Below, piece by piece: positions 36,008-48,850 of a DNA stretch of 64,000 bases. Below the pieces are notes generated by a model, which had not been told where the DNA came from, searched no databases, and was given only the letters and a program-made list of their open reading frames with translations. Position 1 is the first letter of the stretch, and each line of letters starts with the position of its first letter. This DNA is from Zobellella taiwanensis (lineage in GTDB: Bacteria > Pseudomonadota > Gammaproteobacteria > Enterobacterales > Aeromonadaceae). The stretch lies in NCBI RefSeq assembly GCF_003012795.1, contig NZ_PXYH01000013.1:35894-99893 (forward strand), given 5' to 3'. A program made the translations under genes and the position numbers.

Positions 36008-36025
36008 TTATTTCCCGATACAGAA
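36008..36025 (-). other. Putative trmE-type attachment site at the mnmE 3' end
   Basis: On the minus strand the last 18 bases of mnmE read TTCTGTATCGGGAAATAA. From memory the SGI1-family attB at the trmE 3' end is TTCTGTATCGGTAAGTAA, so 16 of 18 bases agree. Accessory genes begin immediately after it. No integrase gene is in the window and no second full copy was found. Confidence 0.5.
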
Positions 36026-37369
36026 CGACGAGAAAATCCTTCCTAACAAATCATCTGAAGTGAATTCGCCGGTGATCTGGCTGAGCTGTTCCTGGGCCAG
36101 GCGCAGCTCTTCCGCCACCAGCTCGCCGGCCATGTACACCTCGAGTTGTTCCCTGGCCATGATCAGGTGCTGGTCGGCGTGGTGCAGGGCATCCAGATGG
36201 CGCTGGCGAGCGCTGAAGCCGCCTTCGCCGCCGCCCTGAAAGCCCATGCAGGCCTTGAGGTGCTCCTTGAGCGCCTCCACTCCTTCGCCGGTGCGGGCGG
36301 AGATGGGATAGACCGGATGCTCGCCGTCGCTGGTCAGGGTGAGCGGCTCACCGGTGAGATCCGCCTTGTTGCGCACCACGGTCAGGCCAATGTGGGCCGG
36401 CAGCCGGTCAACGAAGTCGGGCCAGATGTCCTTGGGGTGTCGCGCCTGGGTGGTGGTGCCGTCCACCATAAACAGAATGCGGTCGGCCTGTTCAATCTCG
36501 GCCCAGGCCCGCTCGATGCCGATGCGCTCCACCGCGTCGCTGGCCTCGCGCAGGCCGGCGGTGTCGATGATGTGCAGGGGCATGCCGTCCAGGTGAATGT
36601 ATTCCCGCAGCACATCCCGGGTGGTGCCGGCGATGTCGGTGACAATGGCCGACTCCTTGCCGGCCAGGGCGTTGAGCAGGCTGGACTTGCCGGCGTTGGG
36701 CCGGCCGGCGATCACCACCTTCATGCCCTCGCGCATAATGGCGCCCTGGCGGGCTTCCCGCTGCACCTCGGTGAGCCGGTCCATGATGCCGTAGAGCTCG
36801 CCGGCGATCTTGCCGTCGGACAGAAAGTCCACTTCCTCGTCGGGAAAGTCGATGGCCGCTTCCACGTAAATGCGCAGGTGAGTGAGCGCTTCCACCAGGC
36901 CGTGCACCCGGGTGGAAAATTCGCCCTGCAGGGATTGCAGCGCCGAGCGGGCGGCCTGCTCGCTGGAGGCCTCAATGAGGTCGGCAATGGCCTCGGCCTG
37001 GGCCAGGTCCAGCTTGTCGTTGAGAAAGGCCCGCTCGCTGAACTCGCCGGCCCGGGCCGGGCGCAGGCCGGGCAGGGCCAGAATGCGGCGTACCAGCATG
37101 TCCAGCACCACGGGGCCGCCGTGGCCCTGCAGCTCGAGCACGTCTTCACCGGTAAAGCTGTGAGGGCCCTTGAACAGCAGGGCGATGCCCTGGTCCAGCA
37201 CGGTGCCCTGTTCATCCTTGAACGGCAGGTAGTCGGCGTAGCGTATCTTGGGCACCTTACCGAGCACGGCCAGGGCCACGGTTTCGGCCCGTGGGCCGGA
37301 GACGCGGATAATGCCGACGCCGCCGCGTCCGGGGGCGGTGGCCTGAGCGACGATGGTGTCGTTGGACAT
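36008..37369 (-). CDS. mnmE: tRNA uridine-5-carboxymethylaminomethyl modification GTPase MnmE
   Basis: With MnmG it installs the cmnm5 group on U34 of several tRNAs. 453 residues from the ATG at 37369 ([17 protein letters not shown]), the family length. N-terminal tetrahydrofolate-binding domain, helical domain, G domain ([32 protein letters not shown]) and the C-terminal FCIGK with the invariant Cys. The longer reading from a TTG at 37426 is ignored. yidC lies upstream behind its own terminator; darT follows 18 bp downstream. Confidence 0.98.
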   Translation of the reverse strand: MSNDTIVAQATAPGRGGVGIIRVSGPRAETVALAVLGKVPKIRYADYLPFKDEQGTVLDQGIALLFKGPHSFTGEDVLELQGHGGPVVLDMLVRRILALPGLRPARAGEFSERAFLNDKLDLAQAEAIADLIEASSEQAARSALQSLQGEFSTRVHGLVEALTHLRIYVEAAIDFPDEEVDFLSDGKIAGELYGIMDRLTEVQREARQGAIMREGMKVVIAGRPNAGKSSLLNALAGKESAIVTDIAGTTRDVLREYIHLDGMPLHIIDTAGLREASDAVERIGIERAWAEIEQADRILFMVDGTTTQARHPKDIWPDFVDRLPAHIGLTVVRNKADLTGEPLTLTSDGEHPVYPISARTGEGVEALKEHLKACMGFQGGGEGGFSARQRHLDALHHADQHLIMAREQLEVYMAGELVAEELRLAQEQLSQITGEFTSDDLLGRIFSSFCIGK

Positions 37370-37427
37370 GAGTTCTGTTACTCCGGAATTCGCTGTTCGG
37401 TTCAGTATGGCGGTGCTGCCTGCCAAT

Positions 37428-37451
37428 AAAAAAGGCGGCCCTCAGGCCGCC
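37428..37451 (-). terminator. Rho-independent terminator between yidC and mnmE
   Basis: Minus strand: GGCGGCC / GGCCGCC stem (37445-37451 / 37434-37440) followed by six T (A-run 37428-37433). It ends the rpmH-rnpA-yidD-yidC transcript before mnmE. Confidence 0.85.
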
Positions 37452-37487
37452 CAGTGTATTGCGTTAATGCCGCTCAGGCCAGTGGCC

Positions 37488-39149
37488 TCAGGAGGCGGCC
37501 TTGCCGTGCAGGCCTTTCTTCTCCAGCTGGCGGAAGATGAACCACTGCTGGACTATGGTAACCACGTTGCTCACCAGCCAGTACAGGGTCAGGCCGGCGG
37601 GGAACCACAGGAAGAAGAAGGTAAAGATGATCGGCATAAACTGCATCACCTTCTGCTGCATCGGGTCGGTGACCGTGGTCGGGCTCATCTTCTGGATCAC
37701 GAACATGCTGGCGCCCATCAGAATAGGCAGCACGAAGTAGGGGTCACGCACCGACAGGTCGTCAATCCACAGGAAGAAGGGCGCGTGGCGCAGTTCTACC
37801 GACTCCATCAGCACCCAGTACAGGGCGATGAAGATGGGCATCTGCACCAGTATGGGCAGGCAGCCGCCGAGCGGGTTGACCTTTTCCTTCTTGTACAGCT
37901 CCATCATGCCCTGGGACATCTTCTGGCGGTCGTCGCCGTAGCGTTCGCGCAGTGCCAGCAACTTGGGCTGCAGCATGCGCATCTTGGCCATGGAGGTGTA
38001 CTGGGCCTTGGTCAGGGGGTACATGATGCCGCGTACCACGAAGGTGGTGAGGATGATGGCCAGACCCCAGTTAACAGCAAAGCTTTGCAGGAACTGCAGC
38101 AGTTTGAACAGCGGCTGGGCGATAAACCACAGCCAGCCGTAGTCCACGGTCAGATCCAGATTGGGAGCGACTTCGGCCATTTCGTCCTGCAGCTTGGGAC
38201 CCAGCCACAGTTTGGCGGAAACGTGCTGCTCGCTGCCCGGTTCAACGGTGACCGGCGGCGCCTTAAAGCCGATGATGGCCTGGCCCTGGTTGGCGAGAAA
38301 ACGGGTATACAGCTGGTTTTGCTGGTCCTGCGGGGCAATCCAGGCAGACACGAAGTAGTGCTGCAGCATGCTCACCCAGCCGCCTTCGGTGGTGCGGTTG
38401 AGGTTGGCCTCGCGCACTTCCTTGAAGTCGTACTTGCTATAGCGGGTTTCGCTGCTGGAGTAGGCGGGACCACGGTAGGCAGAGGCCATCAGCATGCTGC
38501 CGCCCTTGGCATCGGGATCGGTTTCGCTCTGCTTGAGCTGGCCGTAAAGCTGGACCTGTACCGGGTTGGCACTCTGGTTGTCGATCCGATAGCCTACTTC
38601 AACCACATGCTCATTGCGCTTGAGGGTGAAGGTCTTGGTGAACACCACGCCCTGCTCGTTGGTGAAGGTCATGGGCACGGTCAGGCTGTCCTGGCCCTCG
38701 GCAAGCTGGTAATCGCTCTGCTCCACCTGGTACACCGGGCGGCCCTCGGCGCGGCCGTCGGGGCCATCGCGGCCGATAAGCCCGCTCTGGGCCACATGTA
38801 CAAAGCCTGAGGTGTTGCTCAGCAGGACGAACTTGTCGTCCGAATCCAGGGTTCTGTCGTGCTCGAGCAGCTCGGCGCGAACAATGTCGCCGCCCTGGGT
38901 GTCCACGGTCAGCCGGAGCGAGTCGGAACCGATGGTTACCAGGCGACGGCTGGCGGCGGCCGGTACTTCTCCGGTCGGGATTTCGCCACTGACCTGATCC
39001 GCTTCCGGAACGAAGGTTTCCTCACCGGCGCTGGTCTGGGTGCTTTGCGCCGTTTCTGGCTGCGGCGCCTTGTCCGTTTGCCACTGTTGCCAGATGAGGA
39101 AACTCACCAGCAGCAGAGCGATAAGAAGGATATTGCGTTGAGATTCCAT
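37488..39149 (-). CDS. yidC: Membrane protein insertase YidC
   Basis: Inner-membrane insertase and foldase, 553 residues. N-terminal signal anchor ([20 protein letters not shown]), a large periplasmic beta domain (about 55-330), then the five-TM core with the conserved [70 protein letters not shown] region; the Arg in the hydrophilic groove corresponds to the R in the VVRGIMYPL segment. It closes the conserved block rpmH-rnpA-yidD-yidC. Confidence 0.98.
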   Translation of the reverse strand: MESQRNILLIALLLVSFLIWQQWQTDKAPQPETAQSTQTSAGEETFVPEADQVSGEIPTGEVPAAASRRLVTIGSDSLRLTVDTQGGDIVRAELLEHDRTLDSDDKFVLLSNTSGFVHVAQSGLIGRDGPDGRAEGRPVYQVEQSDYQLAEGQDSLTVPMTFTNEQGVVFTKTFTLKRNEHVVEVGYRIDNQSANPVQVQLYGQLKQSETDPDAKGGSMLMASAYRGPAYSSSETRYSKYDFKEVREANLNRTTEGGWVSMLQHYFVSAWIAPQDQQNQLYTRFLANQGQAIIGFKAPPVTVEPGSEQHVSAKLWLGPKLQDEMAEVAPNLDLTVDYGWLWFIAQPLFKLLQFLQSFAVNWGLAIILTTFVVRGIMYPLTKAQYTSMAKMRMLQPKLLALRERYGDDRQKMSQGMMELYKKEKVNPLGGCLPILVQMPIFIALYWVLMESVELRHAPFFLWIDDLSVRDPYFVLPILMGASMFVIQKMSPTTVTDPMQQKVMQFMPIIFTFFFLWFPAGLTLYWLVSNVVTIVQQWFIFRQLEKKGLHGKAAS

Positions 39150-39152
39150 AGT

Positions 39153-39398
39153 TTATTTTCTTCGCTTTGTCGGGACCGGATCGTGGCCGCTTGGACCTAA
39201 AGGATGGCATTTTAATAGACGTTTGACGGTTAACCAACCGCCTTTTAAAAAACCGTGGAGCCGGATGGCTTCAATGGCGTATTGGGAGCAGGTGGGGGTG
39301 AAACGGCACCTGGGACCGAGCAGGGGGCTGATAACCAGCTGATAAAAGCGGATAAGGCCTATGCTGAGCCATTGCAGCGGCGAGAAAGAGTGCGCCAT
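39153..39398 (-). CDS. yidD: Membrane protein insertion efficiency factor YidD
   Basis: 81-residue protein with the conserved core [31 protein letters not shown]...G and an N-terminal amphipathic helix; assists YidC-dependent insertion at the membrane. It begins 40 bp inside rnpA and ends 3 bp before yidC, the usual coupled arrangement. Confidence 0.96.
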   Translation of the reverse strand: MAHSFSPLQWLSIGLIRFYQLVISPLLGPRCRFTPTCSQYAIEAIRLHGFLKGGWLTVKRLLKCHPLGPSGHDPVPTKRRK

Positions 39399-39721
39399 AG
39401 TCTATCCAGCAGCTCGAACAGTTCGTCATTGGGCACATCCCCTATGCCTTTTTTGGCGACCACCACGATATCGATGGCGGGCAACTGGTGCTGTCGCAGG
39501 CGAAAGGATTCCCGTACCACCCGCTTGACCCGGTTACGCCAGACGGCACGTTTGAGTGCTTTTTTGGGCACGGCGAGTCCCAGTCTGGGATGACCCAGTT
39601 CATTCGGTTTGGCAAGCAAGGTGAGGTGGGGTGAGGCGGCTCTGACGGGGTTGTCGAAGACGTTTTTGAAGTGGGCGGGAGTTAGCAGACGTAACTCCCG
39701 TGTAAAGGCATGCCTGGCCAT
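39359..39721 (-). CDS. rnpA: Ribonuclease P protein component
   Basis: Protein cofactor of RNase P, which matures tRNA 5' ends. 120 residues with the RNR motif region [19 protein letters not shown] and an N-terminal [17 protein letters not shown]. Its ATG overlaps the rpmH stop (TAATG). The ORF extends into yidD. Confidence 0.97.
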   Translation of the reverse strand: MARHAFTRELRLLTPAHFKNVFDNPVRAASPHLTLLAKPNELGHPRLGLAVPKKALKRAVWRNRVKRVVRESFRLRQHQLPAIDIVVVAKKGIGDVPNDELFELLDRLWRTLSRRCNGSA

Positions 39722-39855
39722 TAGGCGCTCAGACGGGCACGACCTTTGGCGCGGCGGGAAGCCAGTACCTTACGGCCGTTTTTAGTGGCCATACGAGCAC
39801 GGAAGCCGTGGCTGCGCTTGCGCTTCAAATTTGAAGGTTGAAAAGTGCGTTTCAT
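39721..39855 (-). CDS. rpmH: 50S ribosomal protein L34
   Basis: 44-residue basic ribosomal protein translated by eye from the minus strand: [20 protein letters not shown]... to [11 protein letters not shown], a near-invariant sequence. First gene of the rpmH-rnpA-yidD-yidC block. Confidence 0.98.
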   Translation of the reverse strand: MKRTFQPSNLKRKRSHGFRARMATKNGRKVLASRRAKGRARLSA

Positions 39856-40105
39856 CGTTATTACCGCTTGTCAGTTTACTGTACAGTTTGACCGCAATGC
39901 CGGGAGATGCTGGCACCCACCGCTAACGGCCCCACAAAAGAGGCCGAATTCTAAACAGTTAAGCGCCCGGCGTCAATCGGCATGGCATGAATCTCGACAC
40001 GGTCTCGCCGCATGCTGGCCTGACCGGATCGATCCGGGATCCCGAAGATCGCGGAGCCCGGATTATACAGGGCCGCGTCGCCTTGGCAAGCCGTTAGGTG
40101 CTTGC
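39856..40105. other. Intergenic region between rpmH and the ABC transporter, with a GATC quartet
   Basis: 250 bp holding the rpmH promoter region on the minus strand. Four GATC sites are packed in 24 bp (40027, 40031, 40038, 40047). This would be the rpmH-proximal half of the ancestral rpmH-dnaA spacer. No convincing DnaA box was seen here. Confidence 0.5.
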
Positions 40106-40846
40106 TCAGGCAGCTGGCAGCACCTTGCGCAGAAAGGCGCGGGTGCGGGGATCCTGGGGGTTGGTGAGCAGCGTGGCCGGCGGCCCCTGCTCCACGATAC
40201 GACCGCCGTCCATAAAGATCACCCGGTCCGCCACGTCCCGGGCGAAGCCGATTTCGTGGGTCACCACCACCATGGTCTGGTGGGCCAGGGCCAGTTTCTT
40301 CATCAACCCCAGCACCTCGTCAACCCATTCCGGATCCAGTGCCGAGGTGGGTTCGTCGAACAGCATCACCTTGGCGTGGCTGGCCATGGCCCTGCCAATA
40401 CCCACCCGCTGCTGCTGGCCACCGGACAACGAGGAAGGATAGGCGCCGGCTTTTTCTGCCAGGCCGATATCGCCGAGGATGCGCATGGCTTCGGCACGGG
40501 CTTCGGCTTTCGGCTTTTTCCACACGGTGATCAGCCCCTCGGCAATATTGTCGCGGGCGGTCTTGTTGGCGAACAGGGCGTAGTTCTGGAACACGAAGGA
40601 AGTGCGCTTGCGCAGTTCTATGGCCTGTTTGCCATTGTGCCGGGCCAGATCGATATGAAAGCCGTCGATCTCCAGGGTGCCGGCTTCCGGGGTTTCCAGC
40701 AGGTTGAGGCAGCGCAGCAGGGTGGATTTACCGGTGCCGGAGGGCCCCAGTATCACCACTATCTCCCCCTTTTGGATATCCAGGTCGATGCCGTCCAGTA
40801 CCGTCTGGCCGTTGTACACCTTGGTCAGGTTACGCAGTGTGATCAT
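40106..40846 (-). CDS. Polar amino-acid ABC transporter ATPase (cystine/glutamine type)
   Basis: 246-residue ATPase of the GlnQ/TcyN group: Walker [11 protein letters not shown]-loop FVFQNYALF, signature LSGGQQQR, Walker [14 protein letters not shown], and the switch His VVTHE. It powers the permease encoded 9 bp upstream. The [18 protein letters not shown] stretch looks closest to L-cystine transporters (TcyC/TcyN/YecC), but specificity cannot be read securely. Confidence 0.92.
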   Translation of the reverse strand: MITLRNLTKVYNGQTVLDGIDLDIQKGEIVVILGPSGTGKSTLLRCLNLLETPEAGTLEIDGFHIDLARHNGKQAIELRKRTSFVFQNYALFANKTARDNIAEGLITVWKKPKAEARAEAMRILGDIGLAEKAGAYPSSLSGGQQQRVGIGRAMASHAKVMLFDEPTSALDPEWVDEVLGLMKKLALAHQTMVVVTHEIGFARDVADRVIFMDGGRIVEQGPPATLLTNPQDPRTRAFLRKVLPAA

Positions 40847-40855
40847 GAGGGCCTC

Positions 40856-41521
40856 CTAATACGCCGAGTTCAGGCGCCGTTCCAGCCGCCCCTGCAGATG
40901 GGTGAAGAACACCACCACCGCCCAGTAGATCAGGGCTACGGCGATAAAGGCCTCGAAGAACTTGAAGCTGCTGGAGGCTTCCTTCTGGGCCGAGGCCATG
41001 ATCTCGGCCACTCCCAGGGTGAAGGCCAGGGAAGTGCTCTTGATCATGTCGATGAAGTAGTTCATCAGCGAGGGCGTGGCGATGCGCGCCGCCTGGGGCA
41101 GAATGATGCGGCCCATGGCCTGGCCGCGGGTCATGCCGATGCTCATGGCCGCTTCCATCTGGCTCTTGTGGATACCGAGGATGGCGGCGCGGATCGACTC
41201 AGCCATGTAGGCGGCGAAGTGCAGGGTCAGGCCGATCACCGCGGCGGTGAAGGCGTTCATGCCAATGAATATCGGAAAAATCTGGGGCAGGCCGTAATAC
41301 AGCAGAAACAACTGCACCAAGAGCGGGGTGCCGCGGAAAAATGAGATGAACAGCCTGGCCAGGGCATTGAGCCCCGGCAGTTGGAAGGTTCTGATCACCG
41401 CCAGCGCCACGGCGATGATCAGGGCGAACACAAAACCCAGCAGCGCCATTTCCATGGTGGTGCCCAGATACCTGAACAGGATGGGAAACAGCGCCAGGGT
41501 GTAGTCGAGATCAAATTGCAT
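40856..41521 (-). CDS. Polar amino-acid ABC transporter permease
   Basis: 221-residue His/Glu/Gln/Arg/cystine-type permease with five or so membrane helices and the ATPase-docking EAA loop (MEAAMSIGMTRGQAMGRIILPQA). Only one permease gene is present, so the channel is probably a homodimer. It lies between the binding protein (2-bp gap) and the ATPase gene. Confidence 0.92.
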   Translation of the reverse strand: MQFDLDYTLALFPILFRYLGTTMEMALLGFVFALIIAVALAVIRTFQLPGLNALARLFISFFRGTPLLVQLFLLYYGLPQIFPIFIGMNAFTAAVIGLTLHFAAYMAESIRAAILGIHKSQMEAAMSIGMTRGQAMGRIILPQAARIATPSLMNYFIDMIKSTSLAFTLGVAEIMASAQKEASSSFKFFEAFIAVALIYWAVVVFFTHLQGRLERRLNSAY

Positions 41522-41523
41522 GC

Positions 41524-42282
41524 TTATTTACTGGTGATGTCCGCGCCCAGCCATTTCTCGGAGATTTGCGCCAGGGTGCCGTCGGCGCGCATCTCGGCCA
41601 GGGCCTGGTTTACCTCCGCCAGCAGCGCCTGTTGCTCCGGCTTCTTCACGAAGGGGAAGGCGTTTTCCATGGTCTCGAAGGGGTGGCCGGCCAGTTGCAG
41701 CGGCAGGCCCGCTTCCTTGATCAACTGGGCGGATCCGACCCTGTCCATCACGAAGGCATCGATCCGGCCCAGGGCTACATCCTGCTCCAGGTTGGTCTCA
41801 TAGGTGATGATGTCGATCTCGTTGTTGGTGTCGTGCTGGCGCATCAGCTGTTCGAAGTTGGAGCCCAGGTTGACCGCCACCTTCTTGCCCTTGAGATCCT
41901 CCAGGCCCTGGATGCTGTCGTTGCCCCGCCGCACCACTATCTGGGCGCCGTCATAGACGTACGGGTCGGAGAAGTCGTATTTTTCCTTGCGCTCGGCGGT
42001 CACGGTGATCTGGTTGGAAATGGTGTCGATGCGGCCGGTTTCCAGCATGCCGAACAGGCCGGAGAAGTTGGTGGTCACAAACTCCACGTCCCGGCCGATG
42101 CGCTTGCCGATTTCGTTCCAGACGTCGACCTCGAAGCCCTGCAACTGGTCCTGTTGTACGAAGGTGAAAGGGAAATAGCGGCCCGACATGCCGACCTTGA
42201 CCGCATCGGCGGCCATGGCGGGGGTCAGCAGGGTGGTGGACAGGGCCAGGGCGGCGCCCATCAGTTTCAGTGACTTCAACAT
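41524..42282 (-). CDS. Periplasmic amino-acid-binding protein of the ABC transporter
   Basis: 252-residue family-3 solute-binding protein with a clear signal peptide (MLKSLKLMGAALALSTTLLTPAMAA). Signatures: GFEVDVWNEIGKRIG, SNQITVTAERKEKYDFSDPYVYDGAQIVV, and the end ISEKWLGADIT, as in the cystine-binding protein TcyJ/FliY. First gene of the three-gene operon; its promoter must lie in the dnaA upstream region. Confidence 0.93.
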   Translation of the reverse strand: MLKSLKLMGAALALSTTLLTPAMAADAVKVGMSGRYFPFTFVQQDQLQGFEVDVWNEIGKRIGRDVEFVTTNFSGLFGMLETGRIDTISNQITVTAERKEKYDFSDPYVYDGAQIVVRRGNDSIQGLEDLKGKKVAVNLGSNFEQLMRQHDTNNEIDIITYETNLEQDVALGRIDAFVMDRVGSAQLIKEAGLPLQLAGHPFETMENAFPFVKKPEQQALLAEVNQALAEMRADGTLAQISEKWLGADITSK

Positions 42283-42456
42283 GAGAATTCTCCCGGTGGA
42301 AATGGCATGACGGCAACAGGCGCAGTCATTATTGCTACAGCATATATGATGGTGCCCTTTTTATACCAGCAAAGGCGGTCTGGCCAGTTTTTTGCTGCAG
42401 GCCCGGCCGTGCTGGAAGGCGCCCAGTAAAAAGCTCAAATCGAGTCTGTCTATGGT

Positions 42457-42465
42457 TTATCAACA
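42457..42465 (+). promoter_or_regulatory. DnaA-box-like sequence upstream of dnaA
   Basis: TTATCAACA, one mismatch from TTATNCACA. Located about 195 bp before the dnaA start, it could support autoregulation. Only one reasonable box was found, so this region is not called oriC. Confidence 0.4.
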
Positions 42466-42481
42466 GGCTGTCCGGGAAAGG

Positions 42482-42637
42482 GATCCTGATGTGCGTAGCT
42501 TGTTTATAACATGGCGGATCCTGTGCATGAGGTTGTGATGATCCGACGGAAGTCAAGGATCATATTTTCCCGGATCGGCGCGATCCGGCTAGAGATCCCG
42601 CCCCCGGCTCAGTAGAATAACTGCCCCTTGATTGATC
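42482..42637. promoter_or_regulatory. GATC cluster in the dnaA promoter region
   Basis: Eight GATC sites start at 42482, 42517, 42540, 42558, 42573, 42582, 42594 and 42634, against an expectation of below one in 156 random bases. This is the pattern bound by SeqA when hemimethylated by Dam; the E. coli dnaA promoter is sequestered the same way. The rest of 42283-42658 holds divergent promoters for dnaA and the ABC operon that I could not place exactly. Confidence 0.75.
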
Positions 42638-42658
42638 CCTTATGTTTCAGGAGTTCTG

Positions 42659-44023
42659 ATGAGCGCTATGCTTTGGCAGCAGTGTCTTAACCGGCTACAG
42701 GATGAATTGCCTTCCGCGGAATTCAGTATGTGGATCCGGCCGCTGCAGGCGGAGCTGGGCGACGATACCCTGACCCTTTTTGCCCCCAACCGCTTCGTGC
42801 TGGACTGGGTGCGGGATAAGTACCTGATCCGGATCAACAGCCTGTTGGGGGAGTTCTGCGGCAGCCAGTGCCCCCAACTGAAGTTCGAAGTGGGCAACAA
42901 GCGCACCCAGATCAACCTGGTGGCCAATAACAAGCCTCAGGCCAGGGCCCAGGCAGCGCCTTCCTGGATCGAGCAGGCCGAAGACAAGCCCCAGATCAAT
43001 CACAAGAGCAACATGAATCCCAACTATACCTTCGACAACTTCGTCGAGGGTAAATCGAACCAGCTGGCCAGAGCCGCTGCCCGCCAGGTGGCGGACAATC
43101 CGGGTGGGGCCTACAACCCTTTGTTCCTGTATGGCGGCACCGGCCTGGGCAAGACCCACCTGCTGCACGCTGTGGGTAACGGCATCCGTGCCCGCAAGGC
43201 GGACGCCAAGGTGATCTACATGCACTCCGAGCGTTTCGTGCAGGACATGGTCAAGGCGTTGCAGAACAACGCCATCGAGGAATTCAAGCGCTACTACCGC
43301 AGTGTGGATGCCCTGTTGATCGATGACATTCAGTTCTTCGCCAACAAGGAGCGCTCCCAGGAGGAGTTTTTCCACACCTTCAACGCCCTGCTCGAAGGCA
43401 ACCAGCAGATCATCCTGACCTCGGATCGCTACCCCAAGGAGATCGACGGGGTGGAAGACAGGCTCAAGTCCCGCTTCGGCTGGGGACTGACGGTGGCGAT
43501 TGAGCCGCCGGAGCTGGAAACCCGGGTGGCCATCCTGATGCGCAAGGCGGCCGAGAACAACATGCACCTGCCGGATGAAGTGGCCTTCTTTATCGCCAAG
43601 CGGCTGAGATCCAACGTGCGCGAGCTGGAAGGAGCACTGAACCGGGTGATCGCCAACGCCAACTTTACCGGGCGGGCCATCAACATCGACTTTGTGCGCG
43701 AGGCATTGCGCGACCTGCTGGCGCTGCAGGAAAAACTGGTGACCATAGACAACATTCAGAAGACGGTGGCCGAGTACTACAAGATCAAGGTGGCGGATTT
43801 GTTGTCCAAGCGCCGTTCCCGTTCCGTGGCCCGGCCGCGCCAGCTGGCCATGGCCCTGGCCAAGGAGCTGACCAATCATTCGCTGCCGGAAATCGGCGAT
43901 GCCTTTGGGGGACGCGATCACACCACTGTGCTGCACGCCTGTCGAAAAATTGGCCAGCTGCGGGAAGAGAGTCATGATATAAAGGAAGATTATTCCAATC
44001 TTATCCGTACCCTGTCTTCCTGA
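42659..44023 (+). CDS. dnaA: Chromosomal replication initiator DnaA
   Basis: 454 residues from the ATG at 42659, behind AGGAG with 7-nt spacing; the longer reading from 42632 adds nine unlikely residues. Domain I ([26 protein letters not shown]), a linker, AAA+ domain III ([24 protein letters not shown], arginine finger region [13 protein letters not shown]) and DNA-binding domain IV with [15 protein letters not shown]. It begins the dnaA-dnaN-recF-gyrB operon. Confidence 0.99.
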   Translation: MSAMLWQQCLNRLQDELPSAEFSMWIRPLQAELGDDTLTLFAPNRFVLDWVRDKYLIRINSLLGEFCGSQCPQLKFEVGNKRTQINLVANNKPQARAQAAPSWIEQAEDKPQINHKSNMNPNYTFDNFVEGKSNQLARAAARQVADNPGGAYNPLFLYGGTGLGKTHLLHAVGNGIRARKADAKVIYMHSERFVQDMVKALQNNAIEEFKRYYRSVDALLIDDIQFFANKERSQEEFFHTFNALLEGNQQIILTSDRYPKEIDGVEDRLKSRFGWGLTVAIEPPELETRVAILMRKAAENNMHLPDEVAFFIAKRLRSNVRELEGALNRVIANANFTGRAINIDFVREALRDLLALQEKLVTIDNIQKTVAEYYKIKVADLLSKRRSRSVARPRQLAMALAKELTNHSLPEIGDAFGGRDHTTVLHACRKIGQLREESHDIKEDYSNLIRTLSS

Positions 44024-44036
44024 ACCGGAGAGCCCC

Positions 44037-45140
44037 ATGCAGTTTACCATCAGCCGCGAAGCCCTATTGCGCCCCTTGCAATTGGTATCCAGTGCCCTGG
44101 GTGGCCGGCCCAACCTGCCGATTCTCAACAATATCCTGCTGAGTGCGGGGGCGGACTCGTTGTCGATGACCGGCACCGATACCGAGGTGGAAATGGTGGC
44201 CCGGGTGCCCCTGACGGCGCCGGTGGTGGAAGGGCGCACGACAGTGCCGGCGCGCAAGATGCTGGATATCTGCCGGGGCCTGCCCGACGGCGCCGAGCTG
44301 ACCTTCACTCTGGAAGGAGAGCGGCTGCTGTTGCGTTCGGGGCGCAGCCGCTTCAATCTGTCCACCCTGCCGGCGGCGGATTTTCCCAATATAGAGGAAT
44401 GGAGCTCGGAGCTGGAGTTCGACATCAACCAGCTGGCCCTGAAGAAACTGATAGAGTCCACCCAGTTTTCCATGGCCATTCAGGATGTGCGTTACTACCT
44501 CAACGGCATGTTGTTCGAAACCGAGGGGCAAAATCTGCGCACCGTGGCCACCGACGGTCACCGGCTGGCGACCTGCCAGCGGCCGCTGCTGGCGGAGGAA
44601 TTGCCGGCCCAGCAGGTAATTGTGCCGCGCAAAGGGGTGTTGGAGCTGGTCAAGCTGCTGGAACACGAGGATCAGGACGTACGCCTGCAGATCGGCAAGA
44701 GTAATCTCAGGGCAGTGACCCCGGGCTTTATCTTCACCTCCAAGCTGGTGGACGGACGTTTTCCGGACTATCGCCGGGTACTGCCGCGGGAATGCGACAA
44801 AACCCTGATTTGCGGCCGGGAAGAGCTGAGGCAGGCCTTTACCCGGGCAGCCATTCTCTCCAATGAAAAATTCCGTGGTGTCAGGCTCAATCTGCTGGAA
44901 CAGACCCTCAAGATCACCGCCAACAACCCGGAACAGGAAGAGGCGGAAGAGATGCTGGATGTGGACTACCAGGGCAGCCCGCTCGAGATTGGTTTTAACG
45001 TTTCCTATGTGCTCGACGTGCTGGGGACCCTGAAGTCCGACAAGGTCAGGATAAGTTTGAAGGATGCCAGCAGCAGCGGCCTGATTGAAGCGGAGGACAG
45101 CGGGGACGCCCTCTACGTGGTGATGCCGATGCGGCTGTAA
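44037..45140 (+). CDS. dnaN: DNA polymerase III beta subunit (sliding clamp)
   Basis: 367-residue clamp, the standard length, with three repeated clamp domains and the C-terminal VVMPMRL. RBS GGAGAG precedes the ATG; it starts 13 bp after dnaA. The clamp binding pocket residues near the C terminus are intact. Confidence 0.99.
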   Translation: MQFTISREALLRPLQLVSSALGGRPNLPILNNILLSAGADSLSMTGTDTEVEMVARVPLTAPVVEGRTTVPARKMLDICRGLPDGAELTFTLEGERLLLRSGRSRFNLSTLPAADFPNIEEWSSELEFDINQLALKKLIESTQFSMAIQDVRYYLNGMLFETEGQNLRTVATDGHRLATCQRPLLAEELPAQQVIVPRKGVLELVKLLEHEDQDVRLQIGKSNLRAVTPGFIFTSKLVDGRFPDYRRVLPRECDKTLICGREELRQAFTRAAILSNEKFRGVRLNLLEQTLKITANNPEQEEAEEMLDVDYQGSPLEIGFNVSYVLDVLGTLKSDKVRISLKDASSSGLIEAEDSGDALYVVMPMRL

Positions 45141-45141
45141 C

Positions 45142-48656
<3,515 letters not shown>

Positions 48657-48679
48657 TCCCGCCTTCCTTAATGGTTGAG

Positions 48680-48703
48680 CGCCGCCCACCGGGCGGCGTT
48701 TTT
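48680..48703 (+). terminator. Rho-independent terminator of the dnaA-gyrB operon
   Basis: Stem CGCCGCCC / GGGCGGCG with loop ACC followed by five T, 23 bp after the gyrB stop. Confidence 0.9.
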
Positions 48704-48732
48704 ATTGCTGCAACAAAAATCCGGACAAGGCC

Positions 48733-48761
48733 CTTGAAAACCCTTTCGGCCTTCCCCATAT
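48733..48761 (+). promoter_or_regulatory. Sigma-32 heat-shock promoter of ibpA
   Basis: CTTGAAA (48733-48739), 14-bp spacer, CCCCATAT (48754-48761): an excellent match to the RpoH consensus. Transcription would start near 48768 and give a leader of about 80 nt. Confidence 0.88.
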
Positions 48762-48826
48762 AAACAATGAAGGCGCCGACAGGGCCTTCAGCAACCCCAA
48801 GCCCGTCGTAGAGAGGGCAACCACAG

Positions 48827-48845
48827 TATCGCTCATTGGAGGATA
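48827..48845 (+). promoter_or_regulatory. ROSE-like RNA thermometer in the ibpA leader
   Basis: UAUC-G-CUC pairs with GAGGAUA around an AUUG loop, burying the Shine-Dalgarno GGAGGA with a single bulged G in the anti-SD strand, the hallmark of ROSE elements. It should open at high temperature and let ribosomes reach the ATG at 48851. Confidence 0.72.
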
Positions 48846-48850
48846 TGATT

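Noticed and set aside
42283..42658. Chromosomal origin oriC upstream of dnaA
   Set aside because: Only one near-consensus DnaA box and no AT-rich unwinding region were found; mnmG/mioC, the usual oriC neighbours in this group, are not here.
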